Origin: Rheinheimera sp. D18
Lineage (GTDB): Bacteria; Pseudomonadota; Gammaproteobacteria; Enterobacterales; Alteromonadaceae
DNA length: 64,000 bases
Assembly (NCBI RefSeq): GCF_004345025.1
Contig: NZ_CP037745.1
Span: 2,480,001-2,544,000 of the forward strand
Direction: 5' to 3'
Shown here: positions 18,692-27,422 of the stretch, one piece after another
Layout of the letters: each line of letters opens with the position of its first letter
Numbering within the stretch: the stretch's first letter is position 1
Notes under the pieces: model-generated
The model's input: only the letters and a program-made list of their open reading frames with translations
What the model was told of the DNA's origin: nothing
The model's database searches: none
Made by a program: the position numbers and the translations under genes

Positions 18692-18826
18692 TTAAATATA
18701 CATGCTTAGTTTGCATAAGGGTAAGTTATAACATATTTTATTTTGAGCAAGCCTTATAGTGTTACTTGCGACAAATTAGTGCAACAACACGACTATTCTC
18801 ATTGCTGTCTAGTGGATAACATTGTA

Positions 18827-19729
18827 ATGACCAAAATAAATACCCTAACTGGCCAACAGCGCTTACAGCAACTGGCTAAATCGCAGTTTGGTAGTGCGGT
18901 TATACCACCGGTAGAAGCCGCAGGGAAAAGCACCAACTCAGAGCAAGGGCAATTTAGCGATAAGCATCGTCAACTATCTGCGCGCTCTGGCGCGAGTGTG
19001 GCAACGGGATATGCGGGGTTAACGTTAACACAGCGCGCTGAACGGCGCATACAAATGCAGCTAGAACGGCAGCAACAAAATCTTGAGCGTATTATGGCGC
19101 TAGCGCTAGAGTACTGCCCGGAATATGTGTCAACACAGGATATTGACCCTGATTGGTTTCAGCAGTTTTGTGATCTAACACTAGATATTTCTAATTTTAG
19201 TATGCAACAGCTATGGGCCAAGATTTTGGCTGGCGAAATTGCCAGCCCAGGCAAGTTTTCATTAAAAACACTACATACGTTAAAACGTATGAGCTTTAAA
19301 GAAGCACTAGCACTGCAACAAGCGGCGAATTTGAGTTGCCGTACGCGGCAAGACCCCACCGCACGTATCTATTTTGGTTATAGCCACCGGCCGTCATTAT
19401 GGCGGGTATTAACCGGCCGCAGCCGAGCCGTATTAAATCTTAATCAATTTGGTTTAAGCTACACACAAATACTAAGCCTAATTGATATAGGTTTGTTACA
19501 CAGCTCTGAAATTGAAAGCGGCGAGTTGCCTATTGGCCAGGCTCTAAACTGGCAATACCAACATCTGAATATCATTGGTACCATCAGCAGTAAAAATGTG
19601 GTGCTACAATATTATAAATATACCGCCAGCGGCGCTGAGTTATTACCGCTATTAAGCACTCAGCCAAACCAGCAGTATTTAGATGCCCTTAAACAATTAC
19701 TGGTCGGTATTGTTAGCTTTTCCGATTAA
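18827..19729 (+). CDS. TIGR03899 family protein
   Basis: Conserved gammaproteobacterial protein of unknown function. Recognisable family stretches are QQQNLERIMALALEYCPE, DISNFSMQQLWAKILAGEI and PGKFSLKTLHTLKRMSFKEA. Mostly helical, no signal peptide or membrane segment seen, so probably cytoplasmic. The frame is open back to a TTG at 18743; I prefer the ATG at 18827 (GTGGA about 10 bases upstream) because homologues as I recall them start near here. The 3' end overlaps the convergent hybrid-sensor gene by 33 bases. Confidence 0.8.
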   Translation: MTKINTLTGQQRLQQLAKSQFGSAVIPPVEAAGKSTNSEQGQFSDKHRQLSARSGASVATGYAGLTLTQRAERRIQMQLERQQQNLERIMALALEYCPEYVSTQDIDPDWFQQFCDLTLDISNFSMQQLWAKILAGEIASPGKFSLKTLHTLKRMSFKEALALQQAANLSCRTRQDPTARIYFGYSHRPSLWRVLTGRSRAVLNLNQFGLSYTQILSLIDIGLLHSSEIESGELPIGQALNWQYQHLNIIGTISSKNVVLQYYKYTASGAELLPLLSTQPNQQYLDALKQLLVGIVSFSD

Positions 19730-21871
19730 ACACCAACGCAAGATTAAGTCTAGCTTTGTCGCTTCCAGTGGCTTAAAAATTACGTCATTCATACCCGCAC
19801 TAACAAACGCATTTACTTCCTCTTCTAGCGCATGAGCGGTAAACGCCAGTATTGGCGTATGCAGATAGGCAGGTAGCTGGCGTAATTGCTTAGCGACCTC
19901 TGTTCCAGCAATATCAGGTAGTTGTATATCCAGTAGAATAGTATCAAAAGTATACTGTTGACATAGCTTTAGGGCGTCAATACCACAGCTAGCGGTATAA
20001 AGTTGTACTGGTTGGTCTTTTAACAATACTTGTACAAACGCAAGGTTAGTTGCATTGTCGTCGACTACTAACAAACTAGGATGACTTGGCGTTGTCGGCG
20101 CCGTTAAGCGCAGATCATCAAGACAAAATGGATTGGATCTTACTTCTAGCTGTAACGCCTCACGCCATACTGGCAATTGCGCGGCAGAGGCATAACAGAG
20201 TACACGGCCAGGTTGCCGACTAAGCCACTGCAACTGCTCTCGCCACTGCGACAACTCTGCAGGCTCCGGCAACATAATAACCGCAGTGTCATAAGAAAAC
20301 TGCTTAGCCGCTCGTTCTAGCTCGGCTAAGTTAGTACATTGTGCCAACTGTTCGGCAAGCGGTGTTAAGCCTTCAGCTCGCTCTACAAGGCTGGCATGCT
20401 GCTGATCACATAGTAAGAGATGAGGCACTTTAGTTGGTACTAGTGCAACTGCGTCGGTTACAGGTAAAACTAGGGCAATTGTGCAACCTAGCCCTTCTAA
20501 AGACTGTATCGTCAAGCTTGCTTGTAATTGCCGCATTAATACGATCAGAATACCAACGTCACTCTCATGCCACTGCAATGAGCGGGTGTCATCACCAGCT
20601 AACAACTGCCGGATCCTTGATGAAATACCATCACCATTTCCGGTAATACTAAGATGTAAGGCAATATCAGACTGGCTAACCTTAAGCTGTACGCGCAAGG
20701 TTAGATCAGAAACAGACTTAGCTCTACTGGCTATTTGTGCCATAGTTACCAGCAACATTGCTAAGTGTGCAGATGAAAAACTAATTTCGTAGCTTAAATT
20801 ATCAGCCGTTTCAAATAACTGAAGCTCTATCGCTTTACTACTACATAATTGCTGCAGTACAGAGCGCTGATCAGCAAGAAAGGTAGACAGTTTAAACTGC
20901 TGCGGTGGCTCTTTAGCAGTGCCAAGCTCTAGCTTTAGTAATCGTATTTGCGCTAACAGATGCTCGGTTAATTCGTTATCACTTAATTCGGCATGCTGCC
21001 GTATTTGCTGCAAGCTAAACAAACGGTTTTGTATCAACTGTTCAGACGACGAACACTGTAACTGCAATGCAGAATATTGCTGCTGAATTTGCTCACACTG
21101 CTGTTGCACTTGCTCAAGCTGCTGCTGCAATTGTTGGTTGGTTTGTTCCGCTGCTATGATTATTTCCGATTGATATTGGCTTAGCCGATTTAACGCTGGC
21201 TTTAAAATCACTAATTCCGGTACCAACTCTTCGTTAAGTTTAACATTAAGCTGGCCGTGGCATAGTTGATTTAGTTTGTGCACAATTAAACTAACATCGG
21301 TATGTTGACGCTGTGCCAATTGCATTAGATGCTTTTGCAGCATCATCAGCACGACGAGGCCGATTAAGCCCACAATACCAATGGGCGGCAACCAATCCCC
21401 AAGCCCAATTACTGGTTCAAATACCAGTAACAGATAATGCGGCTCTAAGTATGCGTTACTGCTTTTACTGCCATTGGTAACATCTTGAGTATTAAGTGGC
21501 TGTAGTGCTAATAGCTGATTGGCGTAAGACTGTATAGAAAATGAATGAACAGGTTGGCTATAAGTGAAATTTTTAACTACGCCAATGGCGTCTGTCGTGA
21601 CAAGCACCTGATGTTGCTGATTATAAATAGCAATGGCATTTAAAGGCACGGCACTGGTATAACGTAGATTATTTAACTGCGCCTTTAATAGTTCGGTATC
21701 TTTTGTTTTTAGTAATGGTTGAATACTAGACTGCAACATTGCAGCCATCTGTTCAATTTGAATATGTTGTTGGGTTTCTGCTTCAAATTTAAACCACAGC
21801 CCAATAAATGATGCCATAGCAATAAGTGCAATTAACCATGGCAGCATTATCTGCCGAAAATAATTGGGCAA
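19697..21871 (-). CDS. Membrane hybrid-sensor-like protein with degraded kinase core and receiver
   Basis: Two membrane segments (about 9-26 and 172-193) flank a periplasmic domain; a HAMP-like linker and Gln-rich coiled coil (about 240-285) follow, then a region in the place of HisKA/HATPase and a C-terminal receiver (about 600-715) with VVDDNATN, LLDIQLPD and IFKPLEA. No H-box of the HE-x-RTP type is visible. The N-box Asn is missing (LVTMAQIASRA), G1 reads TGNGDGIS and G2 reads DVGILIVLM. It is probably a phosphorylation receiver or scaffold, not an active kinase. No partner is adjacent. Confidence 0.78.
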   Translation of the reverse strand: MPNYFRQIMLPWLIALIAMASFIGLWFKFEAETQQHIQIEQMAAMLQSSIQPLLKTKDTELLKAQLNNLRYTSAVPLNAIAIYNQQHQVLVTTDAIGVVKNFTYSQPVHSFSIQSYANQLLALQPLNTQDVTNGSKSSNAYLEPHYLLLVFEPVIGLGDWLPPIGIVGLIGLVVLMMLQKHLMQLAQRQHTDVSLIVHKLNQLCHGQLNVKLNEELVPELVILKPALNRLSQYQSEIIIAAEQTNQQLQQQLEQVQQQCEQIQQQYSALQLQCSSSEQLIQNRLFSLQQIRQHAELSDNELTEHLLAQIRLLKLELGTAKEPPQQFKLSTFLADQRSVLQQLCSSKAIELQLFETADNLSYEISFSSAHLAMLLVTMAQIASRAKSVSDLTLRVQLKVSQSDIALHLSITGNGDGISSRIRQLLAGDDTRSLQWHESDVGILIVLMRQLQASLTIQSLEGLGCTIALVLPVTDAVALVPTKVPHLLLCDQQHASLVERAEGLTPLAEQLAQCTNLAELERAAKQFSYDTAVIMLPEPAELSQWREQLQWLSRQPGRVLCYASAAQLPVWREALQLEVRSNPFCLDDLRLTAPTTPSHPSLLVVDDNATNLAFVQVLLKDQPVQLYTASCGIDALKLCQQYTFDTILLDIQLPDIAGTEVAKQLRQLPAYLHTPILAFTAHALEEEVNAFVSAGMNDVIFKPLEATKLDLILRWCLIGKANNTDQ

Positions 21872-21988
21872 AATTAAACCTGAACCATTAAGGATGCGGT
21901 AACTATAAAGCTATTCGATTAGTGTAACAAGGTAACTATGCGGTAATAATATCAGGTGCGCTGCAGTGAGCCGCAACGCACCAGTAAA

Positions 21989-22744
21989 TTAAAAATGAAA
22001 CTCTACACCGACAAAAACACCAGTAAAATCGAGATCGGCATACAGATCATCGATATCATCAAGCCTTAAATTAACTGCTCGATAGCCTGCTTTTAAACGC
22101 ATATCAACTGCTAAATTATCTAACAGCGCATAACCAATGCCTGCTTGTACATCATACAAGCGGCTACCGCTATAGGATACAAAACTACCTTGCGCAAACA
22201 GGTCAAGGCCAGTTAACGGCAAACCAACGTTAGCCGATGTGTAAAGCATAGGGATAATTTGTGATACATTTTGCACCCCAGCAAGGTTGCCTGCTGTTTG
22301 CGATACACCAACACTGCCCTTAATGTATTTGCCATTAACGCCAAAGTCTAAGCTAACCAGATCGTTATCAAGAATTTCATAATACAAAACATAATCAGTG
22401 TTAGTTAAATCAACCTGATTATTAACTTGGCTACCAGCAAGAAAGCCGCTATCAGCAAAACTAAAATTAGCATCAAGCGTGGTTACGCCACTGGCTTCCA
22501 GTTTATTATGCTGCAAGCGAATATTAGGTAATAAAGGAATAGGATGCTCTAGCGCAACATAAAATGACGTTTGCGTTTTATCATCAAACTTAAACTGCTG
22601 CATTGCGCCAGTATCGGCAAAGCTACCTTTGGTTGCTGCGTTCCAACCATCGGCACCTATATACAAACCAAGCAATGTATCGGCGCTAACCGCACTACTT
22701 AACAAGATACTGCTTAGCGACAATATTAATGCTGTTTTTTTCAT
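21989..22744 (-). CDS. TIGR04219 family outer-membrane beta-barrel protein
   Basis: Signal peptide (MKKTALILSLSSILLSSAVSA) followed by alternating beta strands and a C-terminal FVGVEFHF, an aromatic last residue typical of outer-membrane barrels. The opening LLGLYIGADGWNAATKG and the blocks SFYVALEHPIPLLPNIRLQ and DYVLYYEILDN match the TIGR04219 pattern. Length 251. Role unknown. It is 8 bases downstream of the DUF2333 gene and probably in its operon. Confidence 0.85.
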   Translation of the reverse strand: MKKTALILSLSSILLSSAVSADTLLGLYIGADGWNAATKGSFADTGAMQQFKFDDKTQTSFYVALEHPIPLLPNIRLQHNKLEASGVTTLDANFSFADSGFLAGSQVNNQVDLTNTDYVLYYEILDNDLVSLDFGVNGKYIKGSVGVSQTAGNLAGVQNVSQIIPMLYTSANVGLPLTGLDLFAQGSFVSYSGSRLYDVQAGIGYALLDNLAVDMRLKAGYRAVNLRLDDIDDLYADLDFTGVFVGVEFHF

Positions 22745-22752
22745 ACTGTGTT

Positions 22753-23730
22753 TTACCCTTGTGTTAATAATTCAGACAAATCGATAAGCGCCGCATTTGC
22801 CCGAGAAATATAATTCGCCATCACCAAACTGTGATTCGCCATTAAGCCAAAGCCACTACCATTAAGTATCATTGGGCTCCAAATAGTTTGTTGCGTAGCC
22901 TCAAGTTCACGAATAATTTGGCGTAAACTCACCATGGCATTTTTTCGTTGTAGTACATCCGCAAAATCAGTCTCAATGGCTTTTAAAAAATGTAATAACG
23001 CCCAACTTGCGCCTCGCGCTTCGTAAAACTCGTCATCTAGTTTCCACCAACTGGTTTTTACCATTGAACTGTCAGCTACATTAGTTGACTGGCGTGCTGA
23101 AGTTTCACCAGCTAAATCGGTGTTCACCCTGTCTTGACCAACACTGGCGCTTAAACGCTGAGAATAACTACCAAGACGTTTTTGTACCGCATTTAACCAA
23201 TCGCGTAAATTATCGGCACGGGCATAAAATTGGCTGTCAGGTTTGGCAGGATCGGCCAATTCAGTGCGATACAAATACAGTTTAGCAATAGCTTTACGGT
23301 ATTCAGACTCAGCACTGGGAATAGCCCAATTACGATGATCAATATTAAACATCGGTTGCGCCAGTTTTAAATGTACGTTTTCTGTAGATTGTGACTGCGA
23401 GCGGCTGAAGTCTTTACGTAATGCTAGCGCTAGGTCGCGCGACATTTCTAGCACGCCTAATTCCCATGCTGGCATATTATCTAAAAACACAAACGGCGGC
23501 ATAATATCATTCGAGATATAACCACCGCGCTTATCTAATAAGGTTTCACTTACCCTTATCAACGCCGTTGTGGTGCTATAACCAATCATCGCGTCGTTGC
23601 CAAGTTGCTGTCGACTTTGTTTAATTTCATCAACCAGCATATCTGGCTCTTGGCTCACCCACCAACCCGTTATATAAAACAGCACCAACACTAGCGCGAG
23701 TAGCGCACCAATGATTTTTTTATTTAACAT
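22753..23730 (-). CDS. DUF2333 family membrane-anchored protein
   Basis: Conserved protein of unknown function. A single N-terminal membrane anchor (IIGALLALVLVLFYITGWWVS) precedes a largely helical periplasmic body of about 300 residues. The family block GYISNDIMPPFVFLDNMPAW followed by ELGVLEMSRDLALALRKDFS is clear. Length 325. It lies 10 bases after the copper chaperone gene and 8 bases before the TIGR04219 barrel gene; this pairing suggests an envelope function, which is inference. Confidence 0.87.
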   Translation of the reverse strand: MLNKKIIGALLALVLVLFYITGWWVSQEPDMLVDEIKQSRQQLGNDAMIGYSTTTALIRVSETLLDKRGGYISNDIMPPFVFLDNMPAWELGVLEMSRDLALALRKDFSRSQSQSTENVHLKLAQPMFNIDHRNWAIPSAESEYRKAIAKLYLYRTELADPAKPDSQFYARADNLRDWLNAVQKRLGSYSQRLSASVGQDRVNTDLAGETSARQSTNVADSSMVKTSWWKLDDEFYEARGASWALLHFLKAIETDFADVLQRKNAMVSLRQIIRELEATQQTIWSPMILNGSGFGLMANHSLVMANYISRANAALIDLSELLTQG

Positions 23731-23740
23731 TTTATATCCT

Positions 23741-24172
23741 TTAACGTTTCGGCATTGCCACTACGGGCAATGACAGCGTTAACTGCTGGCCATTAGCAAA
23801 CTGTAATACAACATCTATTGATTGACCAATGCTTAGGCTGCTAACCGGTTCAAATAACATTAAATGTAAACCACCGGGTGCAAGCGCAATGCTGTTTCCG
23901 GCTGTTATAACTATTTGCTCAACTTGTTCCATACGCATCATGCCGTCTTTATGGCTATGTTGATGCAACTCAGCGCGCGCAAACGCCGGTGTTGTTGCGC
24001 CAACGAGAACTTGGTCTTGGGCTGAACTATTATGCAGTGTAAAATATGCCGCAGTAACCGTGCGACCAGGCATTGGCAAACGCACTTGCCCACTATCGCC
24101 AGTTACAGCGCTCTCGGTTGTGGCAAATGCACTGGCACTTAAAAACAGCAAGGCAGTAAAAAATAATCGCAT
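23741..24172 (-). CDS. Periplasmic copper chaperone PCu(A)C
   Basis: Delivers Cu(I), classically to the CuA site of cytochrome oxidase. A signal peptide (MRLFFTALLFLSASAFA) precedes a cupredoxin-like fold with the metal motif H...M...H-x-M: ELHQHSHKDGMMRM and GGLHLMLFEP. Length 143 is normal. AAGGGG precedes the ATG by 7 bases. First of three genes with DUF2333 and TIGR04219; no oxidase genes are in view. Confidence 0.92.
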   Translation of the reverse strand: MRLFFTALLFLSASAFATTESAVTGDSGQVRLPMPGRTVTAAYFTLHNSSAQDQVLVGATTPAFARAELHQHSHKDGMMRMEQVEQIVITAGNSIALAPGGLHLMLFEPVSSLSIGQSIDVVLQFANGQQLTLSLPVVAMPKR

Positions 24173-24261
24173 GTTATTTCCCCTTGAAAGTCACTGTCTT
24201 ATATTACACCAGTTTCGCTAACCGCACAGCCTGTAACGTAAATCAATATTTGTAATACCGT

Positions 24262-24459
24262 TTAACGGTCTGGCAAAACAACCGCAGCAACCAAGTAGGC
24301 GACTATTATGGCGGTTGGAAATAGCAGCAACAATACAATAGCGAGTAACCGAATTAACCACCGCGGTTGTTGATAATAACCAGCAAAACCAGCGCATACT
24401 CCGGCAACTTTGCGATAGGCTCTTGCGCAGTACCAACGGTTAGTATCATAAGTTGCCAT
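24262..24459 (-). CDS. Short PspC-domain membrane protein
   Basis: 65 residues. The PspC pattern is RAYRKVAGVCAGFAGYY then a membrane segment (LIRLLAIVLLLLFPTAIIVAYLVAAVVLP). In the phage-shock response PspC is an inner-membrane stress sensor; this one lacks the long C-terminal cytoplasmic part of E. coli PspC (119 residues). The ATG at 24459 has GGAG 9 bases upstream; an in-frame ATG at 24486 has none. It overlaps the 40-codon gene before it by 14 bases. Promoter and neighbours point to a sigma-54-driven micro-operon. Confidence 0.88.
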   Translation of the reverse strand: MATYDTNRWYCARAYRKVAGVCAGFAGYYQQPRWLIRLLAIVLLLLFPTAIIVAYLVAAVVLPDR

Positions 24460-24568
24460 TTGTATAGTCTCCGGTTGTGTTGTCATAAGGTGTATTATTT
24501 TTTTTTGCTATCCACATCAATACAATGAATAGCGTAAAAGTGAGTAATTCAGTGCTTATCCAGCTCAT
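24446..24568 (-). CDS. 40-residue single-pass membrane mini-protein
   Basis: Short gene starting MSWISTELLTFTLFIVLMWI, followed by a charged tail beginning AKKNNTPYDN. One membrane helix, then a polar C-terminus. GGAG lies 8 bases before the ATG, inside the end of the preceding mini-gene, and the 3' end overlaps the PspC start by 14 bases, so translation is probably coupled. No family recognised; PspB-like topology (one helix then a polar tail) is suggestive only. Confidence 0.6.
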   Translation of the reverse strand: MSWISTELLTFTLFIVLMWIAKKNNTPYDNTTGDYTNGNL

Positions 24569-24573
24569 TCCTT

Positions 24574-24678
24574 TTACTCCGTTAACGGTGCAAGCCACTG
24601 CCACAACAGCATCGCTGACAAAATACTTAGCGCAGGGCTTAAAAAAATCAGCAATAACCAGCTAGATGACACGAGCAC
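24574..24678 (-). CDS. 34-residue hydrophobic mini-protein
   Basis: Begins GTG three bases after the stop of the 90-residue gene (a second GTG is two codons on) and reads VLVSSSWLLLIFLSPALSIL, then SAMLLWQWLAPLTE. Nearly the whole product is hydrophobic, fitting one membrane helix. Its own ribosome site is weak, so coupling to the gene before it is likely. It ends 5 bases before the 40-codon gene. No family recognised; it could be a chance frame, but the packing of all four genes argues against that. Confidence 0.45.
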   Translation of the reverse strand: MLVSSSWLLLIFLSPALSILSAMLLWQWLAPLTE

Positions 24679-24681
24679 GGT

Positions 24682-24954
24682 TTACTTAGCCGCGCGCTGC
24701 AATGGCTGGTCTGCTTTATAAGCCAGCATCTGACGCACTGCACTATCTGGTGTTTTAGCCAACCGGCTATTTAACTCGTTAGCTGTTTTTGTTAGCGCTA
24801 ATTTAACATCTAGTAGCATGCTATGGCGCAGTTCGATAAGTTGCACGCTTGCCACTGAACGCATCTGTTCAGATAGTTCATTAGCCGATATTGCTGTGCT
24901 ATAAATGCTTGCAGCGAAAGTAGTGGTAAGCAAAAGTGTAGTAAGTGCTTTCAT
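24682..24954 (-). CDS. Small exported protein, first gene of the PspC micro-operon
   Basis: 90 residues with a signal peptide (MKALTTLLLTTTFAASIYST, cleavage likely after AISA) and a helical mature part of about 65 residues rich in Leu, Lys and Ala. GGA precedes the ATG by 7 bases. I recognise no family. It is the first gene behind the sigma-54-like promoter at 25007-25023 and is followed at 3 bases by two membrane mini-genes and PspC, so an envelope-stress role is inferred. Confidence 0.75.
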   Translation of the reverse strand: MKALTTLLLTTTFAASIYSTAISANELSEQMRSVASVQLIELRHSMLLDVKLALTKTANELNSRLAKTPDSAVRQMLAYKADQPLQRAAK

Positions 24955-25006
24955 TATTATGTCCTTAAAATAGTTAGCTCAATTTACTGCATTACACACT
25001 AGGTGT

Positions 25007-25023
25007 TTCAAGTGCTGTGCCAA
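25007..25023 (-). promoter_or_regulatory. Sigma-54-type promoter for the PspC micro-operon
   Basis: On the minus strand the sequence is TTGGCAC-AGCAC-TTGAA. The -24 element is perfect, spacing is the required GG-N10-G, and the -12 element TTGAA differs from TTGCA at one base. The expected start site near 24996 gives a leader of about 40 bases before the first gene. Confidence 0.65.
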
Positions 25024-25038
25024 CCATGAAAAAACACG

Positions 25039-25051
25039 TAACTCATTGATT
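25039..25051 (-). promoter_or_regulatory. IHF site upstream of the sigma-54-type promoter
   Basis: On the minus strand AATCAATGAGTTA fits the IHF consensus WATCAANNNNTTR at every position. It lies 16 bases upstream of the -24 element, about -43 to -55 from the inferred start site, where IHF bends DNA at psp and other sigma-54 promoters. Confidence 0.6.
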
Positions 25052-25065
25052 AAATTTAAAAACAA

Positions 25066-25099
25066 AAAAGGCGAGCCGTTTTGCATCGGCTCGCCTTTT
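25066..25099 (-). terminator. Rho-independent terminator after dusA
   Basis: A 13-bp perfect stem (AAAAGGCGAGCCG with CGGCTCGCCTTTT) and an 8-base loop are followed on the minus strand by a T-run. It lies 34 bases past the dusA stop and isolates the PspC micro-operon from upstream transcription. Confidence 0.93.
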
Positions 25100-25132
25100 A
25101 TCTGAAAACTAAAATGTGGTTAAATTAGCTAA

Positions 25133-26128
25133 CTAGGTAGTCAATTCCGCTACTGGAGTGATTTTTGCCAACGCCTGTAGCAATAACTCAGGTGTAGCCG
25201 TGCTTAAATGCCCCTGCTCGCTCAGCAAGCGTCGCCATTGTCGTGCACCTGGTAGTCCTTGAAATAAGCCCAGCATGTGCCGTGCAATGTGCCAAAAACG
25301 CGCGCCCTCGCACATTTGTTGCTCGATGTACGGCAACATCTCTAGCACCACCTGCTGCGGCGTTCGAACGGTGCCAGTAGCACCATAAATTAGCTCGTCC
25401 ACCGCACTTAATAACATTGGATTGGTGTAGGCTTCGCGCCCCACCATTACACCATCTAAATGCAGCAACTGCTGCTGCACTTGCTCAAGCGTTTTAATAC
25501 CGCCATTAATACTGATATTTAGCTGTGGAAACTCGCGCTTTAATTGATACACCCGCGCATAGTTTAACGGCGGAACTTCGCGATTCTCTTTGGGGCTCAA
25601 GCCCTTAAGCCACGCCTTGCGCGCATGCACAATAAATTGCTGGCAACCTGCTGCCGCTGTTGTAGCAACAAAATCTTGTAAGAACTGATAATCATCTGAG
25701 TCATCAATACCAATGCGGGTTTTCACGGTAATAGGAATGCTAACAACGTCTTGCATCGCTTTAACGCAATCAGCTACCAGTTGCGGTTGTGCCATTAAGC
25801 ACGCGCCAAACATGCCGTTTTGCACCCGGTCTGACGGGCAACCAACGTTAATATTTACCGCATCATAGCCGCGCTGCTCAGCCAACTTAGCACAATGCGC
25901 CATATCAGCTGGGTTAGACCCACCCAATTGCAACACCACCGGGTGCTCTTGGGTATTAAACGCTAAATAATCCCCACTGCCATGAATAATAGCCCCAGTA
26001 GTAACCATCTCGGTATAAAGCACCGCATGCTGAGTTAACAACCGGTGAAAATAACGGCAATGCCGATCAGTCCAATCCAGCATGGGCGCAATAGAAAACT
26101 TATGATCAGTTTGTACTAAAGAGGTCAT
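25133..26128 (-). CDS. dusA: tRNA-dihydrouridine synthase A
   Basis: FMN enzyme that reduces uridines 20/20a in the tRNA D-loop. Signatures: [32 protein letters not shown], the catalytic cysteine region [28 protein letters not shown] and [10 protein letters not shown], then [11 protein letters not shown]. Length 331 matches E. coli DusA (330 to 345 depending on start). It sits 3 bases after speD. In E. coli dusA adjoins the stress gene pspG; here a PspC gene group follows it. Confidence 0.95.
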   Translation of the reverse strand: MTSLVQTDHKFSIAPMLDWTDRHCRYFHRLLTQHAVLYTEMVTTGAIIHGSGDYLAFNTQEHPVVLQLGGSNPADMAHCAKLAEQRGYDAVNINVGCPSDRVQNGMFGACLMAQPQLVADCVKAMQDVVSIPITVKTRIGIDDSDDYQFLQDFVATTAAAGCQQFIVHARKAWLKGLSPKENREVPPLNYARVYQLKREFPQLNISINGGIKTLEQVQQQLLHLDGVMVGREAYTNPMLLSAVDELIYGATGTVRTPQQVVLEMLPYIEQQMCEGARFWHIARHMLGLFQGLPGARQWRRLLSEQGHLSTATPELLLQALAKITPVAELTT

Positions 26129-26131
26129 TAA

Positions 26132-26938
26132 TTACTTCATATCAGGCAGGTTGCGGCCGTAAAACACTTCGCGCATTTCACGAAATACCTTTTTGCTAAT
26201 GGTTTTTTGCTCTTCTGCTGTCATAGAGTCGGTGCCCATACCAAACAAATAATTGTTTAGGTCGGCTTCTTTTAACATCATTTTGGTATGAAACAGATTA
26301 TCTTGGTAAACGTTTACGTCGATCATCTGGAAAGCACGCTTGGTATCTTCATCCATAAAATTTTGAATTGATGAAATAGGATGGTCAATGTAGTGCTTGG
26401 TACCACTGATATCACGGGTAAAACCGCGTACACGATAATCAATAGTCACAATGTCAGATTCAAAACTGTGAATTAAAAAATTCAGCGCTTTTAACGGCGA
26501 GATAATACCGCAGGTAGACACTTCGATATCGGCACGAAAGGTACAAATACCGTCATGCGGATGCACTTCTGGGTAGGTATGTACACAGATATGGCTTTTA
26601 TCTAAATGCGCTACTACAGCGTCAGGGCGCGGGCCTGGGTTTTCTGAGTTATCAGGGTCGACCAGTATTGGCTCTTCACTTACTAATATAGTTACGCTGG
26701 CGCCTTGCGGATCATAATCTTGGCGTGCAACGTTTAAAATATTGGCGCCAATAATATCAGTAACTTCGGTTAAGATATCGGTAAGGCGATCCGCATTATA
26801 CTGCTCATCAATATATTCAATATATTCTTGCCGGTGCTGCTCGGTTTTAGCATAGCAAATGTCATAAAGACTGAAACTCAGGCTTTTGGTCAGGTTATTA
26901 AACCCGTGTAGTTTCAATTTTTCAAAAGGCTTTACCAC
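26132..26938 (-). CDS. speD: S-adenosylmethionine decarboxylase proenzyme
   Basis: Supplies aminopropyl groups for spermidine synthesis. The precursor self-cleaves at a serine that becomes the pyruvoyl cofactor: here Ser115 in [17 protein letters not shown], followed by the catalytic Cys region [17 protein letters not shown]. It is the long enterobacterial type (268 versus 264 residues). SpeE is not in view. It precedes dusA and follows the OsmC-family gene. Confidence 0.95.
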   Translation of the reverse strand: MVKPFEKLKLHGFNNLTKSLSFSLYDICYAKTEQHRQEYIEYIDEQYNADRLTDILTEVTDIIGANILNVARQDYDPQGASVTILVSEEPILVDPDNSENPGPRPDAVVAHLDKSHICVHTYPEVHPHDGICTFRADIEVSTCGIISPLKALNFLIHSFESDIVTIDYRVRGFTRDISGTKHYIDHPISSIQNFMDEDTKRAFQMIDVNVYQDNLFHTKMMLKEADLNNYLFGMGTDSMTAEEQKTISKKVFREMREVFYGRNLPDMK

Positions 26939-26993
26939 TTAACACGCTCTCCGCTAAAAACCGCTCACCGGTTATAAATTAAATTACTCTGGT

Positions 26994-27422
26994 TTATTCT
27001 GCTGTTGGCTTTAAATCTGAAGCCTTAACACTAAAGGAATGCGTTACTGCAACACTACCCGATAGCATTATTGATACTGAACAATATTTATCAGCTGACA
27101 ACTGCACTGCTCGTTCAACCTGCTTTTCACTTAGGTTAAAACCGGTTACTTCAAAATGCAGATGTATTTTGGTAAACACTTTAGGAATAGTTTCAGCGCG
27201 CTCTGCGCTTAGCTTTACTTCGCAGTCTACGACTTGCTGACGGGCTTTTTGCAAAATACTAACGACGTCAACCGAGGAGCATGCTCCCGCGGCCATTAAT
27301 ACCATTTCCATAGGGCTGGGCGCGCAACTATCACTACTATTGCCATCAAAGACTACAGCATGACCACTGCCAGAACGACCAATAAAGGTGTTGTTATCTT
27401 GCCACTTGACGCTTGCTTCCAT
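26994..27422 (-). CDS. OsmC/YhfA family protein
   Basis: Thiol-dependent peroxidase-fold protein of the OsmC superfamily, 142 residues. The two conserved cysteines are in MAAGACSSVDVVSIL and DKYCSVSIML, about 60 residues apart. The sequence resembles E. coli YhfA more than OsmC or Ohr; YhfA has no firmly assigned substrate. It lies 55 bases before speD on the same strand. Confidence 0.88.
   Translation of the reverse strand: MEASVKWQDNNTFIGRSGSGHAVVFDGNSSDSCAPSPMEMVLMAAGACSSVDVVSILQKARQQVVDCEVKLSAERAETIPKVFTKIHLHFEVTGFNLSEKQVERAVQLSADKYCSVSIMLSGSVAVTHSFSVKASDLKPTAE

Noticed and set aside
20990-21140. Gln-codon-rich repeat-like stretch
   Set aside because: Explained by the coiled coil of the hybrid sensor; no exact repeat unit.
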